Part shown: positions 13,301 through 24,164 of the stretch, one piece after another
How positions within the stretch are numbered: the stretch's first letter is position 1
Layout: each line of letters opens with the position of its first letter
Assembly: GCA_963930655.1 (NCBI GenBank)
Contig: OZ005621.1
Coordinates: 21,067,001 to 21,131,000 of the forward strand
DNA from: Myrica gale
Taxonomy: Eukaryota; Streptophyta; Magnoliopsida; Fagales; Myricaceae
DNA length: 64,000 nt
Reading direction: 5' to 3'
Notes under the pieces: generated by a model
Seen by the model: the letters and a program-made list of their open reading frames with translations, nothing else
What the model was told of the DNA's origin: nothing
The model's database searches: none
Program-made: the position numbers and the translations under genes

Positions 13301-16300
13301 CTCTCCAGTTATCCTGTAAAAGGCTGAATTAAAATAAGAAAAGAAATACAACAGAGATTATTTTATGAAGCTTTTATGTGAAAGTGAAACTTTTAATACA
13401 GAAAACAAACATCATTAAGTTTTACATTGTACATAACATACCTCGCTTGCAGCTGCCAGATTCTTCAGGTTCTTACTTTCTGGAATTGTATTCACTGGTA
13501 CAGAGAATTAAACAGGAGGTGATAAAACCAAAGAACCTTCAGTTACTGTTACATCGTCAGAACTGATAAAGTCAATTATGTTCACGGATCAGGTCAAAGT
13601 TCCTCTCAGCATCAACTACTGAAGATATAAGGGAACTTCCCTTTTAAATGTCAAAATAGATGGGAATGTTTGAACATCACACCGGTTTTCATAAAATTCT
13701 TCAATGCACAGAAATGTAAACAAGACAATTATAGCATGAGTAAACTCAATAGAAAATCAAAAGTCGAGCCACACGCTGGCAAAGAGAACAAAGCAAGACA
13801 ACTGAAAGAAGGAACAACTAAGTAGACAATCATCTTTCTCCTATCAAGCAGACTTGCCAGACCTGCGACCTAGTGGTGGCCCACATAATAGGGCAGGTTC
13901 ACAGAAGAATGTTAACCTCTCAACACTCTAGAGGGCAACAAACTCAATGCTCTATCTGTAGAAACAATCACAAAGCTACAAAGTTCATAATCACCTTTAA
14001 GAAAAAATGACCAAAATGGATTTACTTCTTTATTCCCTGGGTTTACTCAAAGGTCAAGTCCCATAATGGACTCTTCAACTTCTTGGTGACACCATTAAAC
14101 TCCCATGCACAAGGCTATAGGAGTTTCATAGATGCATTTTTAGACAAAGAAAGCTACCAAATCAAGGGCAATAACACAGTCAAAGGATACATGCCTATAA
14201 ACAGTGTCGGAGCTTGGAATTTATCGTTGGGAGGGGGAGGGAGGGGCAAAAGAATATTATATTATATTATTTTTTATTTTTATATTATATGCTTTGCTAT
14301 ATATAAAATATGAAAAAGTTTGTGTAAACTCAACTTAGATCATGAAAAATATTTTCAATGAGTTTTCTTGACTTAAGAATACATAGCATGCGTTTATATT
14401 AGTTAAAGATCGTAATTTATAAATAACGATTTTATTTCTTCAACTAGTATATTGAGTATGTTGTAAAGATTCCAACAGATATAATAAAAAGTAGATATAA
14501 ACAATAAAGCATTTGAAGATACGAAATGGAGTAGAAAATATTCATATTCACTATTTTTAAAACAAATATATTCTTAACATTCAGAACTTCTTATGATTCA
14601 AAAGTTGGATTTTTTAAATAAAAATTCTAGATTTTTGAAGATTTAAGTTAAATATCGAATTTTTTTAGTCCTATTAATGGTGTTTTACAAATCTGTCCAA
14701 ACTAAAAATAATAGATTATTATTAAATATGCAAGGCCAAACATTTTTATTTCATTAGGAGGCCAAAAAAAGGTTTTAGGGGAAAATTTTCAAACTTTTGG
14801 GGGGGCCAAGGATATATTTTGTCAAAAATTGACATATGAGCAAAGGGGGTTGGGGGGGGGGGGGCTCCACCACTGCCTATAAAGCAGACTGCGAGAAGAT
14901 GCAAAATATCTCTGTATATTCACAGCAACCCTCTGTTTGTATCACAGAAAGAGGAAGGAAATGAAAGGAATTTTGTTCAACGCTTAACAAAGGCAGCTAA
15001 CTTCTTGAGCACTAAGGTGACTTGCCTTCCTCCCACCTTGTTGTGTCCAAATCCACCGGGCCTAAAGCACTAAGCCCTACTTGCAGTATAAGACTTGAAC
15101 ATGAACAGCAAGATGGTAAGATCCATGGTTTCTAGTTAAAGAACTTGCATATAAATACGATAAATCATTTAAAGAACATTATCTTGTAACTGGTGATCGA
15201 ATCACCAGTACATAACTAAGGAAACTGTAAAGGATGAACTTCTATCCATTCAACTACCACTTTAATGCTGAAATACTTGCCTGCTTTTGTCACCTTCATT
15301 CTATCTTCCTGCACTTGCAACAGCAAATATTGTATTTCTTTGAAAACTTCTTCTTTTGGACGATTTCCATTTATCTGTATTCGCAAGAAATAATACCTCA
15401 TATGAAGATCAATGACATAGGGTCCTATAAATAGAGGGCAAAAGAAATATCTGTGGATACCTTATTCATTATGTTCGAGTATGTGGATGAGATTGCTTCT
15501 GCATTTTGGTTGTATATTTGTAGACGAGACTTTACCTAAAACACAAAAGAAAACGCAAGTAAGGTTCTAGACAAAGAACCTCATAGTGAATGATGTTATA
15601 TAGAGAAAAAATATGCTAATTTCAAAAAAATTACAGATTAGATACAATCATCTAAAGGTAATCATAGTGGACAGGTGACAGAGAAAACAAGAGATGGAAA
15701 TGTCGGTCAGAACCACACTTTTTCCTCAGTATCATCAGGACGGATAATGAGTCTAGCATTAATTTCCTCAGTCTCTGGAGGGAAATTTTTCAGATGGTAA
15801 ATCTTCCCTGTTACTGGGTCAAGCCTTCTACCAATGCATCTGTCGATTAGAATTTCATCAGGAACCTGAGTATTTATAACACATTGGTCATCAATATCAC
15901 ATTATACCGCATATAGAACATAAACAAGAATTAAATTGAAAATCCAGGCAATGGGTCTATCAGATGCACAAGATCAATATATAATAGAAAAAAGTGAAGA
16001 CAAAAAGCAGCAAGATTATTCTATCTGAACAATCTCTTTTCCTGGTCAAAGTGCAGTAGAGCCTTACTAAAACAAGCTACTTTGTAAATGTGACAGGTTT
16101 AGCAAGCTTCTCTGTCGAAGCTTTCAAGCATTTTGGACAATATGAAATTCTATCATCAATACAAAAGTTAACTTTACGAAGTTGATGGCAGGTAAGGAAA
16201 GTAAAAGTAGACGACCAACAATAGTTTAGTAAAATTTGGTGAACATGAGATGTACATACATCCAATACGATATATATAGCAGGCCTGATCTTCAGTTTTT

Positions 16301-17979
16301 CCAGACTTTGTGCTTGGGAAAAACTCCGTGGATACCCATCTAGAAGCCACCCTTTTTCTATTGCATCTTCACATGATAATCGTGTTGTGACCATCTACAA
16401 AACAAAAAAATTAAGATCTTAAATTATATGAGAAAGAAAAAAGAAAAAGCGAAAAGTTGAGTTACTAAATTTCGGTACAGCTGTCACGATTTCATCTGGA
16501 ACTAGACGGCCAGCATTCATGAATTCTTTTGCTTTATTTCCAATTTCTGTCCCAGTAGATACTTCAGCTCTTAAAAGATCCCCAGTTGATATGTGCACCA
16601 ATCCAAACTGAAGAACCGAGAGAAAAGAGGAAATGATGAGTAAACAAAACAAAAGATTACATGCAGATATTGAAGCCCATGCCCCACTTCATAGTGATTT
16701 GCCAAGATTCTCAAGAATAGGTAACTAAAATTAACATGACCAAAAGGGAAACTCATTTTCATATCTCTTATTAGGCCTTCGAATCTCAAATTGAATATAG
16801 CCCTTAGAACTCCTGTCGTATAAAAAATAAGCTGCTACTTTTTTCAATTGAAGTTTAAGCGATGCTGAAAATCGCTGCAAACATTCAGTAACATGTTTCC
16901 CAATCTTTCTTCAGACACTCTTCATTAAGAAGTTCAATTCAGATGCAATGAATTTCTGCCTACCCTGTATCTCGCGAGAGGTACTCAGGCATCCACAGTA
17001 TTGAAGATTAAATGGTCACCATCTACAATTGCCAGTCTGTCATCATAGAAGCAAACCTCTCCAGAGAGGAAATAAAAATCCAAGAGCACAACCATCCACT
17101 GTGAGACTGAATTCACGTCTAAGGTTGTTAATTGAGGCTAGATATATGCAGGCACCTTTAATTTTGCTTTCTCAAGTCGATAATTGCTCACAAGTAGCCC
17201 TTTTAATTTGAAAGAAAGACAATAAGACCAGCATGACAATATGGATAAGAGAACATGCCGAATATCAATGAGAAGCTCCAGAATCCAAACCTATCAGTAT
17301 GGGACTAAAACACTTACACACACACATAGGCGCACTTGTAATACGCTATACTTATTGTATGCACAAACACATTCACACCAGGTACCCTCATAATACATTA
17401 AGCACATTTGGTAAATTCATACAAATTCTAGTAAAGAGGACTCTTCAAGGAACCAACTTGATCGTATTGCTTTTAATAACTAATTACACTAGAAGCAATC
17501 TAATGTTTAGTACAACAAGTTCGAATTGCGATTATCAAATCATGTATAAACTCTAATATGGATACCTTCTGGACAATCAACTCGCACTGAGTCCCTTTGC
17601 CCGATGCTGGCGCACCCGATATCATCACCTTCAAAGGCTCACTCCCTACTGAGCAATTCACCTTCAGTCCCTAGCAAACAAACATATTGTGAGAATAGAA
17701 ACATCTCCGGGACTGGGAGAAACAAATCACTCTATACGACTAAGGAGGAGAAAAAAAAAAACCAACTTTTGGTCGTGGATTTATCCACGAAGGGGTGCCA
17801 TGGAAGATGCAAAACGAGCGGAGACGACGACGTCGGTTAGGAGAAGATGGTAGAAGAGAAAGAGAGGAAGAAGAAGAAGCAGAAGAAGAGGAAATAGAGG
17901 GAGTGGAGAGAGGAGAAAGAGAGTGAGTGGGAGTGGCATTGGCGGAGTGAATGGAAGAGAGTGTGGTGGTGGGTAACAT
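10375..17979 (-). CDS. AMK5: Chloroplast adenylate kinase with DUF1995-type C-terminal domain (KAD5/AMK5-like), 19 exons
   Basis: Interconverts ATP + AMP and 2 ADP, presumably in plastids. Exons (minus order): 17979-17767, 17670-17566, 16607-16479, 16394-16260, 15865-15719, 15535-15461, 15374-15281, 13494-13442, 13313-13185, 12764-12729, 12663-12583, 12499-12361, 11609-11530, 11420-11355, 11130-11101, 11021-10912, 10778-10641, 10510-10481, 10402-10375. Phases close to 1818 nt, 605 residues (Arabidopsis KAD5 ~588). Exon 1 is a Ser/Thr-rich transit peptide with an Arg cluster. Kinase motifs: P-loop [56 protein letters not shown]. The rest, from [20 protein letters not shown] to [22 protein letters not shown], is the DUF1995-type domain. 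The exon 7 donor is GC (AG|GCAAGT). Intron 7 carries a hAT-type insertion. Confidence 0.93.
11153..11178. repeat. (AT)n microsatellite in an adenylate kinase intron
   Basis: Uninterrupted alternating AT of about 26 bp within the intron between exons 14 and 15. Confidence 0.9.
11974..12066. repeat. Two-copy 47-bp tandem repeat in intron 12 of the adenylate kinase gene
   Basis: Units 11974-12020 and 12021-12066 both start TTTCCAATTAGAA and share GTTGGGTTATGA or a one-base variant, and GCAGAAC. A local intronic duplication with no visible effect on coding. Confidence 0.8.
14202..14875. mobile_element. Non-autonomous hAT-type element in adenylate kinase intron 7
   Basis: Termini CAGTGTCGGAGC and GCTCCACCACTG are near-perfect inverted repeats of the CAGTGGCGGAGC type. 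They are flanked by a perfect 8-bp direct duplication, CCTATAAA at 14194-14201 and 14876-14883, the length typical of hAT insertion. The interior (674 bp) is AT-rich without a transposase frame and has a G-run near 14853-14864. A perfect duplication suggests a fairly young insertion. Confidence 0.88.
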
Positions 17980-18162
17980 CGTTGCTTAGAGGGAGAGAGG
18001 AGAGTTGCTTTTCAGTGCAAAGGCATTTGAAGAGCCGGAGAATTGGGAGGCTGTCAATAAAACGGGACAGCTTGGAAGTGGCTGACACTAGACGATGGTA
18101 GGCCACTGATTCTGCCCGCGTTATTCTTGTTTTCTCGATGATAGGCTTTCAGAGGTATCAGA

Positions 18163-18803
18163 ACTGGTCCAATCAAAATGTTATGGTTCAAGTATGGCTC
18201 TAAAACTTTGCCCCACACCCGTTTTAGATAGGATTGATGGATTAGCACCCTTTTCAAGCCAAACTGTTCTGGGACAAACTTGTTGAAGACCAGTCAGGAA
18301 GAAGGCTTTAGAAAAAGTTTTTTTTTTTCTTCTCAAACAAGAAGAATAAATATTTTCTATTGATCATGATGACGATGGCATGACGTTGTGTCAAAGTATC
18401 ACTACAAAATCTTTGAATTCCAAAACTCCTTGGAAAAAGTCTGATGAGTGATGACATAAAAGACTCTTGAAACCAAAGTTCCAAGGCACTAAAAGGCCCA
18501 TAAATTAGGAGAAAAAACCTTATCAAGCAGTCGCTTTTTCAGAAAAACAAATGTTAAAAAATGATGAAAGTTCAACCATATTAAAGACCACTATTTTCCT
18601 TACCTAAAATAAATCAAAGTCCCATTCATCGCACATGTAAAAGTCCAACACCCACTTGAATGAAAATGGAAAAATACGGCAACTTGGGCCAAATAGGGAT
18701 GGATTCTTGACGCGTCAATAGGCACCAGAGGAGAAGTGGCGGCATCTACCAGGAAGGATCCTACAGCCCTAACAATATTCCTGGGATCCAACAGCAGGCA
18801 CGT
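18163..18803 (-). repeat. Right arm of the inverted repeat flanking the adenylate kinase gene
   Basis: 18184-18803 is the reverse complement of 8822-9449, about 200 bp upstream of the adenylate kinase ATG. Its inner end begins with a 22-bp segment (18163-18184, ACTGGTCCAATC...) that also lies just outside the left arm at 8750-8771 in the same orientation. One reading is two copies of a ~700-bp element with ~22-bp terminal inverted repeats, each having lost one terminus. Confidence 0.85.
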
Positions 18804-19641
18804 GAGTCTCTAAAGTTGTGTTTCAATGTATAGATTAAAATTTTAAAGTATTAAAATTGATGAAAAATTGAAGAAAAGATTTGAATGAATTTTTTATACG
18901 GACCAGATTTCTAGTTGGGTAGCCCGACTGTTAAGGTTGTATTTAACAATTAAGATTATTAGACCCCTATAAATTGATGGAGAAAAATCAACCAAAGTAG
19001 GTGTCATTGTTTCAATTGATAAAAACAATAGTCACAAATGGGTATGCGGTGTTTTTTCTTCATTTCCAAATAGGTAGTTATAGTTACGGTTCAATTTAGA
19101 CGTTCTACAATCATCTATTTCCACCCTTTTACTTAAGAAAAACAGTATTAAATAATTGACAACGTGCTAACACAATACCACATAGTTCTGCTCCTCAAGA
19201 TAAAGATTCACTGAATTTTAGTTCGCACCTGGAAAAGGGATAAAGAGAAGCAACTGCTGATAATGTTTCCCCACTTCCATAGTTTTTGATTTTGGCTTTA
19301 TTATTCTCAGCACTTCCATAGTTAAAACTGAAAACGCTGTTGAACATGAAAGACATGGAAGAATAGGCTGATCAAGGTAAAACAACGGCCATATATATAA
19401 GAGATTTTCTGTCGACAAGCAGCATCAAAGTTAAGGTTCCCACGCATCCAAGGGAGGAGGGGAGTCCATGATCTGGTGCCCACTGCCCAGAACTTGTTTG
19501 TCTCAGCTGCATGACAATGTGCTTTAAAAGTCTCCTATTCTTCGACTGGATCATAACTAACGGTTAAGACTCAATGCCCTGATTAACTGCCTGGTTTCTG
19601 TAATACCAAAGAGAATCAAATATGACGCAGTCTGCGGGAAA
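18804..19641. other. Intergenic spacer, nothing recognised
   Basis: AT-rich sequence between the right inverted-repeat arm and the fold-back element. Short open frames at 19218-19418 and 19372-19554 match no family I know. Confidence 0.5.
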
Positions 19642-19869
19642 GGATTCCCTCCTAAGAGGAAATTACCTAATGGGTCCTAACAGGTCATTGGATGGATGAC
19701 AACACATTAATGAATCAAGCCAATGGTCTATATTAAAACATCCAAAAAAATGCAAAATGAAAAAAAAAATTAGATGGGATATAGACCATTAAATGGATTC
19801 ATTAATGTATTGTCATCCATCCAATGACTTGTTAGGATCCATTAGGTAATTCCCTCTTAGGAGGGATCC
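19642..19869. mobile_element. Fold-back MITE with ~75-bp arms
   Basis: Arms GGATTCCCTCCTAAGAGG...TTAATGAATC and GATTCATTAATG...CTTAGGAGGGATCC pair over about 75 bp with few mismatches around a ~60-bp AT-rich centre. A transcript would form a long hairpin. No clear target duplication, so the superfamily is open. Confidence 0.8.
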
Positions 19870-21118
19870 ACAATCTGCAGCTTGTAAGACGCGTGAGTCC
19901 AATTCCTAATTAAGCGTTCCCTCCAGGCTTGGTATTTGTGAAACCAAAACCCACTGCCTGGGCATGGTACACAAATCACAGGCCGAACTCGACTTAGGCT
20001 GCTTAAGCAGGGAAAACAGCCAGGTGTGTTCTAGGATTATAAGGGTCGAGTGGCATACCTGAGTCCATTCAAGATTTGACAAAGAGAAAGGTCATTTCTG
20101 GCACATTACCCATCTCGATAAAAGACGGTGTTGGAATAAAAGAGGGGGAAATGATTCGGTCATAAGAAGCCATATTCTAAGAGCTTCAAATACTCGGTTC
20201 AGATTTTAAGAAACATATCTAACGGTCTAAAGTTCGACAAATCAATTAATGAGGATTGACGGAAATGACTCGACTTTTGTTTGGCTTTGGCTAATTTTTA
20301 TAACAACCCACTTTTGAGGCTTGCTCAGCTCTGGCTTAAAATTAGATTTTTTCGAACATTCCTTTGGCTTCAAGAACATGCTTCCCTATCCCCCATGTTT
20401 TTCTCCATCTTCCATGTACCTCTCTTGCAGAACAGCTTCCTTCATCTTGCAGAATTTAAGCATTTCGTCTTGCAGAACGCACATGCCTCTGGGTAACTTA
20501 TTGGTATGGATCTAAAATCATGCTACTTTTTGTAACTTCTTATTATGTAATAAAGTGCAACACTCGTTTGAGCATCTCAAGGACTACAGTCTGATTCTTC
20601 CATATAGACTAATCTGTAAAATTAAATGCCAAAAGACTTATATGAACCTTGGTTGAGTGGCAGCATCCTTAAACTCTGTTGGCATGTTGCAAAATGACAA
20701 ATTCACTTGCTGGTCCCCTCTCCCCCTAGTTAAACGCATTTTTTGTCCCTAAATAACAAAACGAAGCCTTTTTTCCTCCTGGCCCCCCTCCCCCATTTTC
20801 CCTGTTTTCCACCCGGCCCCATTTGATTGTGTAAAGTCATTGCTTTTATCTGGTCCTACAATAGGGTCATCGAATGGGGAGGGTGCTGGTAAGAGAAAAA
20901 AACAAGCAAAAAAAAGTAGATGTCGAAAACAGACAAGGTTTTTTAGGACCTTTAGACTTTGTATAAATGGAGAAACAACACTACTTAGATTCAGACTCTG
21001 TTTATCGATGACTTTCTTTTTTTCCTCTATGTTGACTTGTGTACTCTTTTTCTCGAACCGCATCAGGAAAATTATAGGGCGGTTTTAGCCAGAGAACAAA
21101 AGTGGAATGGTCTCAGTC

Positions 21119-21367
21119 ACTCCCAGTACTTTGATTGTTTCAGTAACGTGATAAGCTTGTAATGCACCTAACTGTTGCACCATGTGACTATTATTTTTTT
21201 TTCATTTGTAGCAATTTTGGCTCTTTTACTAACTTGGGTTATTGACTCCCAGTACTTTAATTGTTTCAGTAACGTGATAAGCATGTATCATTCACCTAAC
21301 TGCTGGCACCATGTGATTTGTTTTTTGTTTGTAGCGATTTTAGCTCTTTTACTAACTTGGGTTATTG
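21119..21367. repeat. Two-copy tandem repeat (~126-bp unit) inside the Mutator-like element
   Basis: Copies start at 21119 and 21245 with ACTCCCAGTACTTT and run through GTTTCAGTAACGTGATAAGC, CACCATGTGA and TAGCTCTTTTACTAACTTGG (or close variants). The second copy leads towards the FAR1 fragment. Confidence 0.85.
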
Positions 21368-21539
21368 AAGTTATCAGGTTGATAAATGGCAGAGATACAG
21401 AGCATTAACCTGAATATGAATAGGCGGGGTGTAGTAGTGCCTCAAACTCGAAAGGTTCGTTAATTTTTTTGGCCTATCTTCGGACAGATTCAAATAATCT
21501 TTATTTATTTCATTTTAATGGTTGGACTGTGTAGGTGAA

Positions 21540-21728
21540 ATGGTTAAGGCAGACAATGGGAAGACTCTAAATATTTGGAGCTTAGAGTTTAGAGACGACG
21601 AGCATGCCTACGATTGGTACAACCGTTATGCAATTAGCGTTGGATTTAGTATCCGTAGGCATAGTGGGCTCAAGAGTAAAGAAAATGGGTATTATACAGT
21701 CAAAACATTCGTGTGTAGCAAAGAATAG
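21540..21728 (+). pseudogene. FAR1-type DNA-binding domain fragment
   Basis: Frame MVKADNGKTLNIWSLEF followed by RDDEHAYDWYNRYAISVGFS, IRRHSGLKSKENGYYTV and KTFVCSKE, then a stop. The pattern (acidic, AYxWYNxYA, VGFSIR, KTFVCSKE) is the N-terminal half of the FAR1/FHY3 domain found in MULE transposases and the light-signalling factors derived from them. The family domain would continue with more Cys/His ligands, absent here. A GTGTAG just upstream could be a splice acceptor. Best read as a transposase remnant. Confidence 0.72.
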
Positions 21729-22388
21729 TTAAGAAAGGAGAAATAACTTGTTGTGCCTTTAAAGAAGGAACGACGGAGAAGTGATGAAATATTGAATGTG
21801 AGAGAGGCTGAATGAGAGGCGATGGTGGATAAAATTACAGACAAGCTTGATGGCGAAGGCTAAAAATGCTTCGTAAAAAAACTGGGGAAGAAGAATTGGG
21901 GGAAGAAAAGGCTTGTTGGAGAAGTCGGCTAAAAATGGGTTGTAAAAAAAAAGAGCCAAAGCCGAACAAAAGTCGAGTCATTTTTGTCTCTCTTCATTGA
22001 ATGATGTGTCTAAATCCTATCCGTTAGATCTGTTTCTTAAAATCTGAACCGCGTATTTGAATATCGCTTCTTGTGACCGAATCCTTTCTCAAACGGTAGT
22101 GGTGGAAAAGATGTATCATGCCCTCCCTTGTCATATACGAAACCCCTTTTGGAACTGGCTAGACACAGGTGGAGAAAGGTTCATGCACACGACATTTCCT
22201 TGCATTTGCAGGAGGAAAGGTCCCATGCGAAGGCTCTGAGTGGTTGGGAGGACTCGGGATAGGGGCATCCTTGTGTGTCGAGGCTCCGTGCGGATGAGAC
22301 TCGATGGGAAAGGTTTCCTTGAAGACAGAGGTTCTTTTCGACTAATGAAAATTATCTCACAGACGAAGTTTTTGCTGACCCTTTCCAC

Positions 22389-23163
22389 TAAGGTTGTGCA
22401 CCAGTACCAGCGGTAGGCAGGTTAATCAGCACCGTGTACCGTGCACCGGTGCCGGTGAGCAAAATCCTCAAATAACGGGGCTTTTGCCGGTAACGGTGAA
22501 ACCGCTCCCGCTGGGCGTTTCACCGCTTTCACCGTGTTTTTTTACATATATATGAAACTACGTCGTTTCTTATTAATGAGAAACGACGTCATTTCAAGTT
22601 TTCCTTCTTAACCCTACGTCTCTCCCCTCCCCGTCATTTCTTCTTCTCACTCCCCCTCCCCTCTCCCTCTTTGCCCGGTTCTTCTTCTCTTAGCCGCCGC
22701 TTCGCCCGACGCCCGTTTCTTCTTCTCTCAACCGCTCAGCGAAGCCGCTGCTTCGCCCGCCTCTGCAACTCTCGCTCTCTCTCTCCCCCCCCTTTCATTG
22801 CGATTTGATAATATAGTATTGATTATTTTGTTGTATTTTTGGAAAAAATTTCTAGTTTCTTGCGATTTGGAATCTACGATTTGGTTTGGTTTGGCTTGGA
22901 ATCTGCTATTTGGTTTGATTTTTGCGGTTTGGTTCAATTTTGTTTCGAATTGTGTGGTTTGTAATTTTTTTCCCGAAATTTTTTGAATTTTCGGTGATTG
23001 TGGCGGTTACCACCCACCGTCACCGCCAAATCCGCCACCGTTAGGTGACGGTTGTTCCCCTTACAGTGGTGGGGACGGTTCTCGTTTTTGGAGAACCGCC
23101 CATAACGGAGTCGATCGAGGCCATAACCGCCACCGACACCGGCACCGGTTATGCACATCCCTA
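22389..23163. mobile_element. Non-autonomous hAT-like element with GC-rich ends
   Basis: Left end TAAGGTTGTGCACCAG and right end CCGGTTATGCACATCCCTA are imperfect inverted repeats, with CACCGGTGCCGG/CCGACACCGGCACCGG inside each end. Flanks CTTTCCAC (22381-22388) and TTTTCAAC (23164-23171) match at 6 of 8, a weathered hAT-size duplication. The interior has pyrimidine-rich promoter-like sequence and a perfect 11-bp hairpin ACGTCGTTTCT/AGAAACGACGT near 22560-22590. No transposase frame. Confidence 0.62.
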
Positions 23164-24164
23164 TTTTCAACTACCACACCTTTTTAGATTTTGAAACCTT
23201 TTGAGCTTGGGGCCTTTCTGGTAAGCCGTGGCCCATGATTTTTCCTAACATGAACTTTTTTCCCACTGGACCTTCTTTAGCTAGGTTGGGCTGAGCCCGC
23301 CGGGTGGGCTGAAGATTCCATACACATCAGTACACATATATTCAGCAAACAATACACAACTGAAGTGGATCCCCTTCCAAGATAATCTTTCCCACGGGCA
23401 TGCAAAACTTGAGCAACATGGCAAGCAAGGGAATTGGACTTTCGCATCTTACAAGCTGCAGTCATATATTTTATTTTTTTTCTGAATGGGCATGGCTCAC
23501 TCAACCACAGGCCGAACTCGACTTGGGCTTCTTAAGCAGCGAAAACACCCTCGTAATATTGGCGAGTTTGATTATTTATTAGCCACTCGTTTGAGCGTCC
23601 TTTAAGCTAAGATACGAAGAGGAATACAATTAGAATCCTTGTAGCCCGACACATGAGCACGAGCATCACAGCCTGAGCTAACAAGTGAGCTTGCTGAATG
23701 AGTATACGAAGAACCCAATGGATAACCCAATCAGGTTGGGACGAATCTCAAAACCACCCAAAAGAAATACATGTAAAGAGAGAGAGCGAGAGGCCTAAGC
23801 AAAACAAAATCAGTGAACATTGTGCAGAGTTACACGGATAATAAACAGCATATAACTGTTGTGCCTTTAGTTTCAACCCAAACAGACCGATTCGTCAAAA
23901 TTTCATCTTAAGGTCCCATACCAACTAACCTCAACAATATATGCAAATGAACTTTTGCTACTGTCATGCCATGATTACCATCTAATAAAGAATTAAGCAA
24001 AACTGGACAAATTTTAGTTATTACATTTTCCCTAAGTTCCCTAGCGAAGTAAACTGCTGCAAAGTGCAAAGTAAACACCATTGAACATCTTTTCAGGGTC
24101 ACAGTGTTTGTCCCTTGGATGACCGCCAATGCCCTTCAAAGTGGCTTCCTCTAGAGAGAGTTGT

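Larger units (their letters stand above)
20135..22092. mobile_element. Mutator-like element with long terminal inverted repeats and a FAR1 fragment
   Basis: Outer repeats 20153-20320 and 21927-22083 are inverted copies with shared blocks GATTCGGTCA, GGTTCAGATTTTAAGAAACA, ATGACTCGACTTTTGTT and GGCTTTGGCT. Long TIRs and a FAR1-type fragment inside (21540-21728) fit a MULE. A candidate 10-bp target duplication is ACGGTGTTGG (20125-20134) against ACGGTAGTGG (22093-22102), 9 of 10 matching, which would set the ends given here; the exact ends are tentative. No full transposase is visible, so it looks non-autonomous. Confidence 0.72.

Noticed and set aside
18308..18791. Two short minus-strand open frames in the right inverted-repeat arm
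   Set aside because: The matching left arm does not keep them as conserved frames, and no domain is seen; treated as repeat sequence.
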